Positions 1 through 7,989 of a DNA stretch of 11,001 bases are shown in pieces (the stretch's first letter is position 1; each line of letters begins with the position of its first letter). The position numbers were made by a program, and so were the translations under genes. The notes below the pieces were generated by a model. That model had not been told where the DNA came from. It saw only the letters and a list, made by a program, of their open reading frames with translations, and made no database searches. Where the stretch lies: assembly GCA_944363005.1 (NCBI GenBank), contig CALVTV010000279.1, positions 1-11,001 of the forward strand, in the 5' to 3' direction. This DNA comes from an uncultured Clostridia bacterium (lineage in GTDB: Bacteria; Bacillota; Clostridia; Christensenellales; Aristaeellaceae).

Positions 1-74
1 CGATCTTTCGAGATAAAACCTCAAAAATCCTTGTATTACAAAGAAATTTGGTCCATCCAAGAAATTACCAGATT

Positions 75-101
75 TTGGAAGTGATTATGTTGCAATAAAA
101 T
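75..101 (+). promoter_or_regulatory. Possible weak promoter upstream of the SH3-repeat gene
   Basis: A TTGGAA box (75-80) lies 15 bases before TAAAAT (96-101), in an AT-rich stretch that contrasts with the GC-rich genes. The spacing is short and this is only a candidate. Bases 1-184 show no convincing coding frame on either strand. Transcription could also enter from upstream of the window. Confidence 0.3.
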
Positions 102-184
102 TTTTATCTCCTTCGTCCTGTATGCAGAAGACGATCAAGAGCGGCCGCTTGGGCGCCTTCTCAATGACAAAGGAGGAATTCCGA

Positions 185-1099
185 ATGATGCAGAATAACA
201 AAAAGAAAGCGGCCTGTGCCGCAATGCTGTGCATGGCGATGGCCCTGCCGTTTGGCGCCAACGCCGAAAATGAAACCCGCGTGGTCACCTGCGGAACGCT
301 GAACCTGCGCGCGGAGCCGAATACCACGTCTACCGTGCTGGGCAAGTACGGCTGGGGTACCGAAGTGCTCGTGAAGGCCATGACCGGCGAATGGGCGGTT
401 GTCGATGTGGGCAACCAGAGCGGTTACATGTACGCCAAGTATCTTGGCACGCAGGGTTCCATCAACACCACGTGCTACGTCAATACCAACACGCGCGGTC
501 TCAACCTGCGCGCGGAGCCGAACGGCACGATCCTGGGCTCTTATCCGCGCGGCACTGCCGTGACCGTGACCGGCACCAGCGGCACCTGGAGCAAGGTGAC
601 CGTCAATGGTCAGACGGGCTATATGTCCAGCCAGTGGCTGAGCACCAGCAAGCCTTCCACCAATCCGGGTGGCGGCGGCTCTTCCTCTTCCATCGGCACC
701 GCCGTGGTCAACAACCCGAAGGACACGCAGGTGCTCTTCCTGCGCAGCGAGCCGAGCGTGGCGAGCCAGTCCCTGGGTTACTACCGCAACGGCAAGACCG
801 TCACCCTGTTGCAGAAGCTCGACGGCTGGTACAAGGTGAGCGTTGACGGCAAGACCGGCTACATGATGGCGCAGTACCTGCTCGTCAACGGCGCGGCCAC
901 CTCCGGCACGGCGACGGTTTACAATCCGAACGGCAACAGCTACGTGAACTTCCGCAAGGGACCGAGCCTGTCTTCCCAGGTGCTTCGCACGCTCCCGGTC
1001 GGCACGAAGATCAACGTGCTTGAAAAGACCACCGACTGGACCAAGACGGAAATCGGCGGCGTTGTCGGATACATTTCCACCTGGTTCCTCAAGTTCTAA
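185..1099 (+). CDS. Secreted protein with four bacterial SH3 repeats
   Basis: A 304-residue exported protein. The start at 185 is chosen over the in-frame ATG at 122 because AAAGGAGG (169-176) sits 8 bases before it and it opens directly into a signal peptide: a basic stretch (NNKKK, residues 4-8), a hydrophobic core, and a likely signal peptidase I site after ANA at residue 27. No lipobox is seen. The mature part is four SH3b-type repeats at about residues 33-87, 97-152, 172-229 and 235-304. Repeats carry an L-N-L-R-x-E-P-like motif, a central W and a closing G-Y-M/I. A Gly/Ser/Pro linker (153-171) divides the protein into two pairs. No catalytic domain (amidase, NlpC/P60) is present, so it probably binds cell wall or is an adaptor; that is inference. 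Repeats 1 and 2 each hold one cysteine (36, 97). It is monocistronic, closed by a hairpin terminator. Confidence 0.88.
   Translation: MMQNNKKKAACAAMLCMAMALPFGANAENETRVVTCGTLNLRAEPNTTSTVLGKYGWGTEVLVKAMTGEWAVVDVGNQSGYMYAKYLGTQGSINTTCYVNTNTRGLNLRAEPNGTILGSYPRGTAVTVTGTSGTWSKVTVNGQTGYMSSQWLSTSKPSTNPGGGGSSSSIGTAVVNNPKDTQVLFLRSEPSVASQSLGYYRNGKTVTLLQKLDGWYKVSVDGKTGYMMAQYLLVNGAATSGTATVYNPNGNSYVNFRKGPSLSSQVLRTLPVGTKINVLEKTTDWTKTEIGGVVGYISTWFLKF
302..522 (+). repeat. 20-bp exact direct repeat inside SH3 repeats 1 and 2
   Basis: The stretch at 302-321 recurs without mismatch at 503-522, 201 bases apart (67 codons, in frame). It encodes the N-L-R-A-E-P-N motif of repeats 1 and 2. Repeats 3 and 4 have diverged at this place, so repeats 1 and 2 look like the younger duplication. 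Confidence 0.85.
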
Positions 1100-1134
1100 T
1101 TATCTCGTCCTTCCTCTCTACTTCTCATCACACT

Positions 1135-1171
1135 GCCGGGCAGAACCCAAGTCGGTTTTGCCCGGCTTATT
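1135..1171 (+). terminator. Intrinsic terminator of the SH3-repeat gene
   Basis: GCCGGGCA (1135-1142) pairs with TGCCCGGC (1159-1166), and the helix continues inward through A-A-C-C/G-G-T-T to a 13-bp stem with a 6-base loop (1148-1153). The following tract is short and imperfect (TTATT). It separates the SH3 gene from enolase. Confidence 0.8.
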
Positions 1172-1185
1172 GCATAATCCCGTAA

Positions 1186-3275
<2,090 letters not shown>

Positions 3276-3284
3276 AATCCACCC

Positions 3285-3322
3285 GGAGGATGTGCAATCC
3301 GCGCATCCTCCATTCCATTTGT
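3285..3322 (+). terminator. Intrinsic terminator of the enolase-permease operon
   Basis: GGAGGATGTGC (3285-3295) pairs with GCGCATCCTCC (3301-3311): 11 pairs including one G-T wobble, with a 5-base loop. A T-rich but broken tract follows. The stem starts 9 bases after the stop codon. Confidence 0.78.
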
Positions 3323-3378
3323 TCTTCAACACAAATCTTGTGTGTTTAGAGTTATTTATAAAGTTTCTTCACACAATC
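3322..3378. repeat. Duplicated motif plus inverted repeat upstream of the SdpI-like gene
   Basis: TTCTTCAACACAAATC (3322-3337) recurs at 3365-3378 as TTCTTCACACAATC, differing only by two missing A residues, 43 bases downstream. The first copy also forms a perfect 6-bp inverted repeat ACACAA-ATC-TTGTGT (3329-3343). Both copies lie upstream of the -35 box of the next gene. This could be a pair of protein-binding sites, but that is inference. Confidence 0.4.
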
Positions 3379-3414
3379 AGCATGTTCTTTATGGTTTCTT
3401 GTCAATGGGCCTCC

Positions 3415-3443
3415 TTGACGCGGATACATCTTCTTATAATAAT
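3415..3443 (+). promoter_or_regulatory. Sigma-A promoter of the SdpI-like gene
   Basis: TTGACG (3415-3420) and AATAAT (3438-3443) are separated by 17 bases, each one mismatch from consensus. A perfect TATAAT (3435-3440) overlaps the same spot at 14-base spacing. Transcription would start near 3450, giving a leader of about 45 bases. Confidence 0.62.
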
Positions 3444-3495
3444 AAAACCATCATCAAATCCTACCGCACGGCGGCGAACAAGGAGGAACTCATCC

Positions 3496-3879
3496 ATGTC
3501 TCTGGGCAAAATTGTCTGGTATCTCGCATTGCTCATCATTCCCTGCTGCACCTTTCTGCTCGGCTTGAAGCGCAAAAGCAGCTGTGCTGTCATCCGCGCG
3601 CCCTTCGGCTACTCTTCCGAACTCTCCCTGACCAATGAAACCCTCTGGGCCACTGCCCAAAAACTCTGTAGCAAGCGTTATCTCGTGGTTTCGATCATCC
3701 TGGCTGTCTTCAGCCTTTGGTTCTACACCATCTTGCCGGCCGAGACCATGGCGCAGCTGAGCGTAAGCGGCATCACCGTGGTCATGTTCCAAATGGTGGT
3801 CATGATCTTCGTCATCGCGACGGTCGAAGTTGGCCTTCGCAATGTTCTGCATCCCAAGCAGAAGAAAGCAAAGAAATAA
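3496..3879 (+). CDS. Small SdpI-family-like membrane protein
   Basis: A 127-residue protein. The start at 3496 is set by AAGGAGG (3480-3486), 9 bases upstream; the in-frame sequence before it is leader. There are three membrane segments (about residues 5-23, 62-80, 90-113) and a basic C-terminal tail (KQKKAKK). Between the first two lies F-G-Y-S-S...L-T-N-E-T-L-W-A-T-A-Q (37-55), matching the pattern of the SdpI/YhfL family, in which G-Y/I-R-T...N...W..A/H precedes a hydrophobic helix. SdpI of Bacillus subtilis gives immunity to the SdpC toxin and signals to its repressor, but many short homologues have no known role. No toxin gene lies next to it, so immunity is not implied. The usual Arg-Thr of the motif is Ser-Ser here. 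The gene is monocistronic, with its own promoter and terminator. Confidence 0.62.
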   Translation: MSLGKIVWYLALLIIPCCTFLLGLKRKSSCAVIRAPFGYSSELSLTNETLWATAQKLCSKRYLVVSIILAVFSLWFYTILPAETMAQLSVSGITVVMFQMVVMIFVIATVEVGLRNVLHPKQKKAKK

Positions 3880-3936
3880 GCATAAAAGAGCAGGCGCCGC
3901 AAGCCTTCAATGACTGCGGCGCCCGCTTTTTTATGC
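3880..3936. terminator. Two-way terminator between convergent genes
   Basis: The core stem pairs GGCGCCGCA (3893-3901) with TGCGGCGCC (3915-3923) around a 13-base loop. After one mismatch the helix resumes with GCATAAAAGAGC (3880-3891) pairing to GCTTTTTTATGC (3925-3936), including one G-T wobble. The A-rich and T-rich flanks give a U-run in both directions. It fills the space between the stop codons of the SdpI-like gene (3877-3879) and lysC (3937-3939) exactly. Confidence 0.9.
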
Positions 3937-5268
3937 TTACCAGCGGTTTTCCTTCACGACGAAAGCGCGATAAATCGCGCGAACAGCGTTCTCAAAATCC
4001 AGGTTATCGACACCGACGATGATGTTCAGTTCACTGGAACCTTGATCGATCAACCGCACGTTGATGCCTGCGCGCATCAGCGCGTCAAACAACTTGGCAG
4101 AGATGCCTTTGGAGCGAACCATGCCACGGCCCACCGTAGCAATCAGCGCCAAACCAGAGTGAATCTCAACCGCGTCCGGGGCACACAGTTCGTGAATCCG
4201 GTGAACAATGCGGTCCTTCTTCCCTTCGATGGCATCCTCGCTGACCACTACGCACATGGTATCGATGCCGCTGGGCATATGCTCGAAGGAGACACCCTCT
4301 TCTTCCAGAACCTGCAACACGCGGCGGCCAAAGCCCAATTCCGCATTCATCATCGCCTTTTCAACGGTCACAATCGCGAAGTCCTTGTGGCCGGCGATAC
4401 CGGTGATGGCGTACTTGCTCTCGTAGTCCTCCGCCTCATAGCCGATGATGGTTCCCGGCTCTTCGGGGGCATTGGTATTGCGAATATTGGTGGGAATTCC
4501 CGCAATACGCACGGGGAAAATCGCGTCCTCATGCAGCACGGAAGCCCCCATGTAGGACAATTCGCGCAGCTCGCGATACGTCACGTAGCGAATCGTCTCG
4601 GGATTGCGAACGATGCGCGGGTCTGCCATCAGGCAACCGGAAACGTCCGTCCAGTTTTCATACAGGTCCGCCCCCACCGCGCGGGCGACAATCGCACCGG
4701 TGATATCGCTGCCTCCGCGGGAAAACGTCTTGACGTTTCCGTGCGAATCGCAGCCGTAAAATCCGGGAACGACGGCATAGCGGTGTTCTTTGAGCAGCGC
4801 GCTCAGCACCTGCTGCGTCTTTTCGCTGTCGAGCTTTCCCTCTTCGTCAAAGAAAATGCCCTTTGCCGCATCCACGAAGTCCCAACCCAGGTAATCGGCC
4901 AGGAGAATGCCGTTGAGATACTCTCCGCGGCTCGCCGCGTAATCCGCGCCTGCGCCCAGCTGAATATTTTTGCGGATCTCTTCCAAATGCGCGTCAAGAT
5001 CGACCGTCAGTCCGAGTTCCTGCTCGATGCCGTGATAGCGATCGGCAATCTTTGAAAAGACCTCGTCGATCCCTTTTCCTTCGCAAGCCAGTCGATTGCA
5101 CGAGTAAAACAGATCCGTCACCTTGATATCCACAGAACTGCGCTTTCCGGGTGCGCTGGGCACGGCAATGCGCCTGTCCGCGTCCGAGAGCAGAATATCC
5201 CTGACCTTGGCAAACTGTGTAGCGTCAGCCAGCGAACTTCCGCCAAATTTTGAAACCTTGATACCCAT
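3937..5268 (-). CDS. lysC: Aspartate kinase (monofunctional, two ACT domains)
   Basis: Phosphorylates L-aspartate with ATP, the first committed step to lysine/diaminopimelate, threonine and methionine. At 443 residues it has no homoserine dehydrogenase fusion. The kinase domain shows KFGGSSLAD (7-15), VPSAPG (36-41), SRGE (113-116), TFSRGGSD (181-188), TDVSG (207-211) and GASVLHEDAIFP (241-252). Two C-terminal ACT domains follow (about 288-345 and 368-436), with the typical FEHMPSGID (328-336) and VRLIDQGSSELNI (404-416); these normally bind feedback inhibitors such as lysine or threonine. The start is supported by GGAGGG (+ strand 5277-5282), 8 bases upstream. A consensus promoter lies close by; the leader of about 50 bases is too short for a lysine riboswitch, so control is probably allosteric and/or by a repressor. 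No other gene of the pathway is adjacent. Confidence 0.95.
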   Translation of the reverse strand: MGIKVSKFGGSSLADATQFAKVRDILLSDADRRIAVPSAPGKRSSVDIKVTDLFYSCNRLACEGKGIDEVFSKIADRYHGIEQELGLTVDLDAHLEEIRKNIQLGAGADYAASRGEYLNGILLADYLGWDFVDAAKGIFFDEEGKLDSEKTQQVLSALLKEHRYAVVPGFYGCDSHGNVKTFSRGGSDITGAIVARAVGADLYENWTDVSGCLMADPRIVRNPETIRYVTYRELRELSYMGASVLHEDAIFPVRIAGIPTNIRNTNAPEEPGTIIGYEAEDYESKYAITGIAGHKDFAIVTVEKAMMNAELGFGRRVLQVLEEEGVSFEHMPSGIDTMCVVVSEDAIEGKKDRIVHRIHELCAPDAVEIHSGLALIATVGRGMVRSKGISAKLFDALMRAGINVRLIDQGSSELNIIVGVDNLDFENAVRAIYRAFVVKENRW

Positions 5269-5326
5269 ACCGGAAGCCCTCCGATTTCATGATGTTGATC
5301 GTATCCATCAGGGACGAACAAATATA

Positions 5327-5355
5327 ATTCTATAGAATGATGGGAATAAAGTCAA
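5327..5355 (-). promoter_or_regulatory. Sigma-A promoter of lysC with palindromic -10 region
   Basis: Read on the minus strand: TTGACT (5350-5355), a 17-base spacer, and TAGAAT (5327-5332). Transcription would start near 5320. The -10 box is half of a perfect 12-bp palindrome, ATTCTATAGAAT (5327-5338), which could be an operator or chance. Confidence 0.75.
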
Positions 5356-5370
5356 GCAGAATTCAAACGC

Positions 5371-5568
5371 ATGACCAAAAAAATGGGGTTTTTGTCGAAA
5401 ACTGCCTTTGAAAAGAAGCGGTTGAAACAGCGCGTGCAGTTTCCCGACAAGTATCCGATGGCATCCTATGCGCGCCGCATGCCCGGCGTCCGTGATTTCC
5501 CGCTCTTCTCATGGACCGACAACCGCACCAATAAGAAAAGACTGAGCCCCCCGGCTCAGCCTTCCTGA
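5371..5568 (+). CDS. Short hypothetical reading frame, weakly supported
   Basis: A 65-residue frame filling the gap between the lysC promoter and the end of gerW. I do not recognise it. It is basic (F-E-K-K-R-L-K-Q-R early, N-K-K-R near the end) with an aromatic, proline-containing middle, and no membrane segment or signal peptide. In favour: third codon positions are clearly G/C-rich across most of the frame, as in the real genes nearby. Against: no ribosome binding site precedes the ATG at 5371 or the one at 5383, no -35 box matches the TATAAT at 5323-5328, and the last codons run through the gerW terminator into the gerW stop. It may be a remnant, a true small protein, or nothing. Confidence 0.22.
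   Translation: MTKKMGFLSKTAFEKKRLKQRVQFPDKYPMASYARRMPGVRDFPLFSWTDNRTNKKRLSPPAQPS
5530..5560 (-). terminator. Intrinsic terminator of the DUF2953-gerW operon
   Basis: On the minus strand, CTGAGCC (5553-5559) pairs with GGCTCAG (5542-5548) around a GGGG loop, followed by CTTTTCTTATT (5540 down to 5530). The first arm includes the gerW stop codon (5556-5558), so the gene ends inside its own terminator. Confidence 0.8.
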
Positions 5569-5975
5569 TAAGCCGCTTTCACCCGCGGCGGCCGTTTTTC
5601 CTGCACCTCTTCGCGCTCCATGGCGCGAAGCCCTTCCAGCGCCTGCGGAATCATCTCCACAATGCGTTCCATCGGCGAGGCACAGCTGGCGCTGAGCAAC
5701 CTCACGCCGTTTTGCGAGCAGACCAGAAAACCAACCGGATGCACGGACACGCCCGCTCCGGCGCCGCCGGCAAAGGGCAGGTTTTCCGCATGCGGCTGAG
5801 CCATTCCGTATTCCCCGCCGCCCGCAACAAACCCGAAGGACACCCGCGAAATCGGGATGATCGTCGAGCCATCCTGTGTGCTCACGGGGTCCCCGACCAC
5901 GGTATTGACGTCCACCATCTCCCGTATGCTCTCCATAGACGTGCTCATCAGGCTCTCAATGGGATGCTGAGCCAC
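5556..5975 (-). CDS. gerW: GerW/YtfJ-family spore protein
   Basis: A 139-residue member of the GerW (YtfJ) family. In Bacillus subtilis GerW is made in the forespore and is needed for normal germination. The start is GTG at 5975, because the family N-terminus (x-x-Q-H-P-I-x-x-L-M) begins there and AGGGA (5981-5985) lies 5 bases before it; the upstream ATG at 6059 would add 28 residues unlike the family. Conserved features are HPIESLM (4-10), the V-D-V-N-T-V-V-G-D-P stretch (21-30), S-F-G-F-V-A-G-G-G (46-54) and the Gly-rich F-A-G-G-A-G-A-G-V-S-V-H-P-V-G-F-L-V (68-85). Most of its length is this single domain; the tail is charged. The start overlaps the end of the DUF2953 gene by 28 bases, so the two are co-translated. 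The ytfI-ytfJ order matches endospore formers. Confidence 0.92.
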   Translation of the reverse strand: MAQHPIESLMSTSMESIREMVDVNTVVGDPVSTQDGSTIIPISRVSFGFVAGGGEYGMAQPHAENLPFAGGAGAGVSVHPVGFLVCSQNGVRLLSASCASPMERIVEMIPQALEGLRAMEREEVQEKRPPRVKAAYQEG

Positions 5976-6526
5976 TTGAATCCCTCTCTCTGCGTCTTTT
6001 TCACAGCCTCTTTGATGACTGCCATCATAATATCGCCCGGGACAGCCGAAAATATACAACGGGCTGAAAGCAGAAAGCCAGGCTCATCAAAATCCGCATC
6101 GACTCGCACATCGCAGGGCATCCTTTGACCCATGACGGCAGTAAACGCCGCAGCCAGCGAGCGCATGGCGCCGGCCAACAGCGCAGTGCTCCAGGCTTCA
6201 TCCGTGCCGGTGCGCAGATATACGTCCGCAGCTCCCCAATGCAGGCTTCGCAAAGCCGCCGCAATCCACCACTTGTTTTTGCGCAGATCCTCAAGTTGAG
6301 GACGGCGCCAAAGCGAGCGGCGGGGCTTGAGCTTTGCATACCTGCGCTGGACATGCACATGCGTTCCTTCCCAAGCGATCGTTCCATCCATCCTCAGGCA
6401 AACGCCCCAGGCCCGCAGATTCAAAGCCACCGTGCTTTGCACTTCGTTCAAGCTGACATCTGCGTGAACGACTACCCGAACGGCCAGCAGCGTATACACG
6501 GTCATGCACATCAACGGCAGCAGCAC
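5948..6526 (-). CDS. ytfI: DUF2953 protein (YtfI-like), paired with gerW
   Basis: A 192-residue protein of unknown biochemical role in the DUF2953 family, represented by YtfI next to YtfJ in Bacillus. It has one N-terminal membrane segment (about residues 2-20) and then a soluble domain. The family pattern is visible at Y-L-R-T-G-T-D-E-A-W-S-T-A-L-L-A-G-A (102-119) and in the following V-R-V-D-A-D-F segment (140-146). The start chosen is GTG at 6526, with GAGGG (+ strand 6531-6535) 4 bases before it; the ATG at residue 6 or 8 is possible but would cut into the membrane segment. A region rich in Arg, Lys and Trp (about 62-87) links the two parts. A sporulation-type promoter candidate lies about 50 bases upstream. 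Confidence 0.78.
   Translation of the reverse strand: MLLPLMCMTVYTLLAVRVVVHADVSLNEVQSTVALNLRAWGVCLRMDGTIAWEGTHVHVQRRYAKLKPRRSLWRRPQLEDLRKNKWWIAAALRSLHWGAADVYLRTGTDEAWSTALLAGAMRSLAAAFTAVMGQRMPCDVRVDADFDEPGFLLSARCIFSAVPGDIMMAVIKEAVKKTQREGFKWLSIPLRA
5981..5985 (-). promoter_or_regulatory. Ribosome binding site that fixes the GTG start of gerW
   Basis: AGGGA on the minus strand, 5 bases before GTG at 5975, lies inside the DUF2953 coding sequence. It supports the short GerW form rather than the longer ATG frame. Confidence 0.65.
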
Positions 6527-6554
6527 AGTTCCCTCTCCCCTCGGATTTTCCCTC

Positions 6555-6583
6555 TTTTCACAGGGGCATTCATCCTGTATAAT
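6555..6583 (+). promoter_or_regulatory. Sigma-A promoter of the exodeoxyribonuclease III operon
   Basis: TTTTCA (6555-6560), 17 bases, then a perfect TATAAT (6578-6583). Transcription would begin near 6590, about 33 bases before the ATG. The -10 box shares its bases with the candidate minus-strand promoter of DUF2953-gerW. Confidence 0.65.
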
Positions 6584-6608
6584 ATCAGGGAAAAGCTGAT
6601 TCTATTCA
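6578..6608 (-). promoter_or_regulatory. Candidate forespore (sigma-F/G type) promoter of DUF2953-gerW
   Basis: On the minus strand TGAATA (6603-6608) is followed after 18 bases by TATTATA (6578-6584). The Bacillus sigma-G pattern is roughly GNATR, 17-18 bases, CATNNTA: the -35 fits fully and the -10 differs only in its first base. No sigma-A -35 box is spaced correctly. The assignment rests on Bacillus consensus sequences and on the spore function of gerW. Confidence 0.42.
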
Positions 6609-6622
6609 CCTTGGAGGCTTCA

Positions 6623-7378
6623 ATGAAATTCATCTCCTGGAATGTCAACGGACTGCGCGCCTGCCTCGGCAAGGGCTTTATGGACTACTTTGCGCAGCAA
6701 GATGCCGATTTTTTCTGTCTGCAAGAGACAAAGATGCAGCCCGGCCAGGCGGAAATTCCAGCGCCCGATTATCGCCAGTATTGGTATTCCGCAGAAAAGA
6801 AGGGCTATTCCGGTACGGCCATCCTCGCCAAGCCCGAGCCGCTTTCCGTCCGCTATGGCATGGGAAGCGAACTGCACGACCACGAGGGCCGGTTGATCAC
6901 GCTGGAATACGAGAAGTTTTACCTGGTCACCGTTTACACCCCCAATAGCCAGCGTGAGCTTTCGCGACTGATGTACCGCCTGTGCTGGGAAGAGGACTTT
7001 CGCCTCTACCTGCGTTCCCTCGACGCGCAAAAACCCGTCATCGTCTGCGGGGACATGAACGTCGCCCACAAGGAAATTGACCTCAAGAACCCCAAGACGA
7101 ATCAAAACAACGCCGGCTTTACCCCGCAGGAACGCGAAGCCATGACCAAGTTGCTGGATGCCGGCTTTGTGGATACCTTCCGCCATCTGTACCCCAACGA
7201 AACGGGGCGGTATTCCTGGTGGAGCTATATGTTCCATGCGCGGGAAAAGAATGCCGGTTGGCGAATCGACTATTTTCTGGTCTCCGAGCGCATCAAGGAC
7301 CGAATTCAGTCCGCACGCATCGACTCCGACATTTTCGGCAGCGATCACTGCCCTGTTGTCCTTGAAATGGATCTTTGA
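6623..7378 (+). CDS. xth: Exodeoxyribonuclease III / AP endonuclease
   Basis: Cuts DNA 5' to abasic sites and removes 3' blocking groups in base-excision repair, with 3'-5' exonuclease activity. It belongs to the exonuclease III / EEP family; at 251 residues it matches the ExoA class. Catalytic and metal residues are visible: N7 (SWNVNG), E35 (LQETK), Y105 (YTPNSQ), D144 and N146 (CGDMNVAH), the N-N-A-G-F-T segment (162-167), W213 and D216 (GWRIDYF) and the D-H pair at 241-242 (GSDHCPV). The start at 6623 follows GGAGG (6613-6617) by 5 bases; the long in-frame extension upstream runs antisense to DUF2953 and is not coding. It is first in an operon with the phosphodiesterase gene 39 bases downstream. 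Confidence 0.96.
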   Translation: MKFISWNVNGLRACLGKGFMDYFAQQDADFFCLQETKMQPGQAEIPAPDYRQYWYSAEKKGYSGTAILAKPEPLSVRYGMGSELHDHEGRLITLEYEKFYLVTVYTPNSQRELSRLMYRLCWEEDFRLYLRSLDAQKPVIVCGDMNVAHKEIDLKNPKTNQNNAGFTPQEREAMTKLLDAGFVDTFRHLYPNETGRYSWWSYMFHAREKNAGWRIDYFLVSERIKDRIQSARIDSDIFGSDHCPVVLEMDL

Positions 7379-7417
7379 TTTCTCTTCCTCCGCAAACCAA
7401 GAAAGGGTGTGTTGCTC

Positions 7418-7969
7418 ATGAAACTGATGTTTGCTTCCGATCTGCATGGCTCCGCCAGTGCAACCGAAGCCGTTTTGCGCCAATTCCGCGAAGAAGGTGC
7501 TTCGCGCCTCGTCCTGTTGGGCGATTTGCTCTACCATGGCCCGCGCAATGACCTGCCCGACCGCTATGATCCCAAGGCCGTCACAGCCCTGCTCAACGAG
7601 CACCGCGATGTGCTGCTCTGCGTCCGCGGAAACTGCGATGCCGAAGTCGATCAGATGGTGCTCCATTTCCCGATTCAAGCGGATTATGCGCTCTTTGATC
7701 TGGATGGCACCACCGCCTTTGTCACGCACGGCCACCTCTTCAACCTCGATGCACTGCCCCCGCACAAGGACGGTGACCTCCTGATTCACGGTCATACCCA
7801 TGTGCTCTGTGTGCAGCAGAAAGACGGGATGACCTATATCAACCCCGGCTCGGCCGCGCTTCCCAAGGAGGGAAATCCCAAGAGCTACATGGTGTATGAG
7901 GACGGCGTATTCACCATCAAATCGCTCGATGGCCAGCCCCTCCTCACCCATCGCGTCTCCTCTCATTGA
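7418..7969 (+). CDS. yfcE: YfcE-type metallophosphoesterase
   Basis: A 183-residue calcineurin-like phosphoesterase closely resembling Escherichia coli YfcE in length, N-terminus (M-K-L-M-F-A-S-D-L-H-G-S) and C-terminal layout. YfcE hydrolyses model phosphodiesters with Mn2+; its natural substrate is not known. The two-metal site is complete: D8 and H10, D36 (LGDLLYHGPRN), N72 (RGNCD), H104 (THGH), H126 and H128 (HGHTH), then N-P-G-S (142-145). The start at 7418 is preferred to GTG 7409 or TTG 7412: it gives the family N-terminus, and GTG 7409 would lie almost on the purine-rich AAAGGG (7402-7407), which is 10 bases before the ATG. It is the second gene of the xth operon and is closed by a strong terminator. 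The pairing with xth suggests shared expression, not a proven shared role. Confidence 0.93.
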   Translation: MKLMFASDLHGSASATEAVLRQFREEGASRLVLLGDLLYHGPRNDLPDRYDPKAVTALLNEHRDVLLCVRGNCDAEVDQMVLHFPIQADYALFDLDGTTAFVTHGHLFNLDALPPHKDGDLLIHGHTHVLCVQQKDGMTYINPGSAALPKEGNPKSYMVYEDGVFTIKSLDGQPLLTHRVSSH

Positions 7970-7989
7970 CAAGCGCCCAAAGATATGCA

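Noticed and set aside
140..181. NotI (GCGGCCGC) and EcoRI (GAATTC) sites around an AGGAGG, looking like a cloning vector
   Set aside because: The context continues naturally into a signal-peptide gene and no vector sequence follows. Such sites arise by chance, and the AGGAGG is a normal ribosome binding site.
3292..3495. An N-terminal extension of the SdpI-like protein by 68 residues
   Set aside because: It would start within the preceding terminator and be read through the promoter; the AAGGAGG at 3480-3486 points to 3496.
3496..3879. A toxin-immunity island built around the SdpI-like gene
   Set aside because: The neighbours are an enolase-permease operon and aspartate kinase; no secreted toxin, maturation protein or autorepressor gene is present.
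3910..5055. A 381-codon open frame on the plus strand
   Set aside because: It is antisense to aspartate kinase, whose motifs are complete, and it would start inside the two-way terminator.
5269..5349. A lysine riboswitch upstream of lysC
   Set aside because: The promoter at 5327-5355 leaves a leader of only about 50 bases, and no multi-helix fold is visible.
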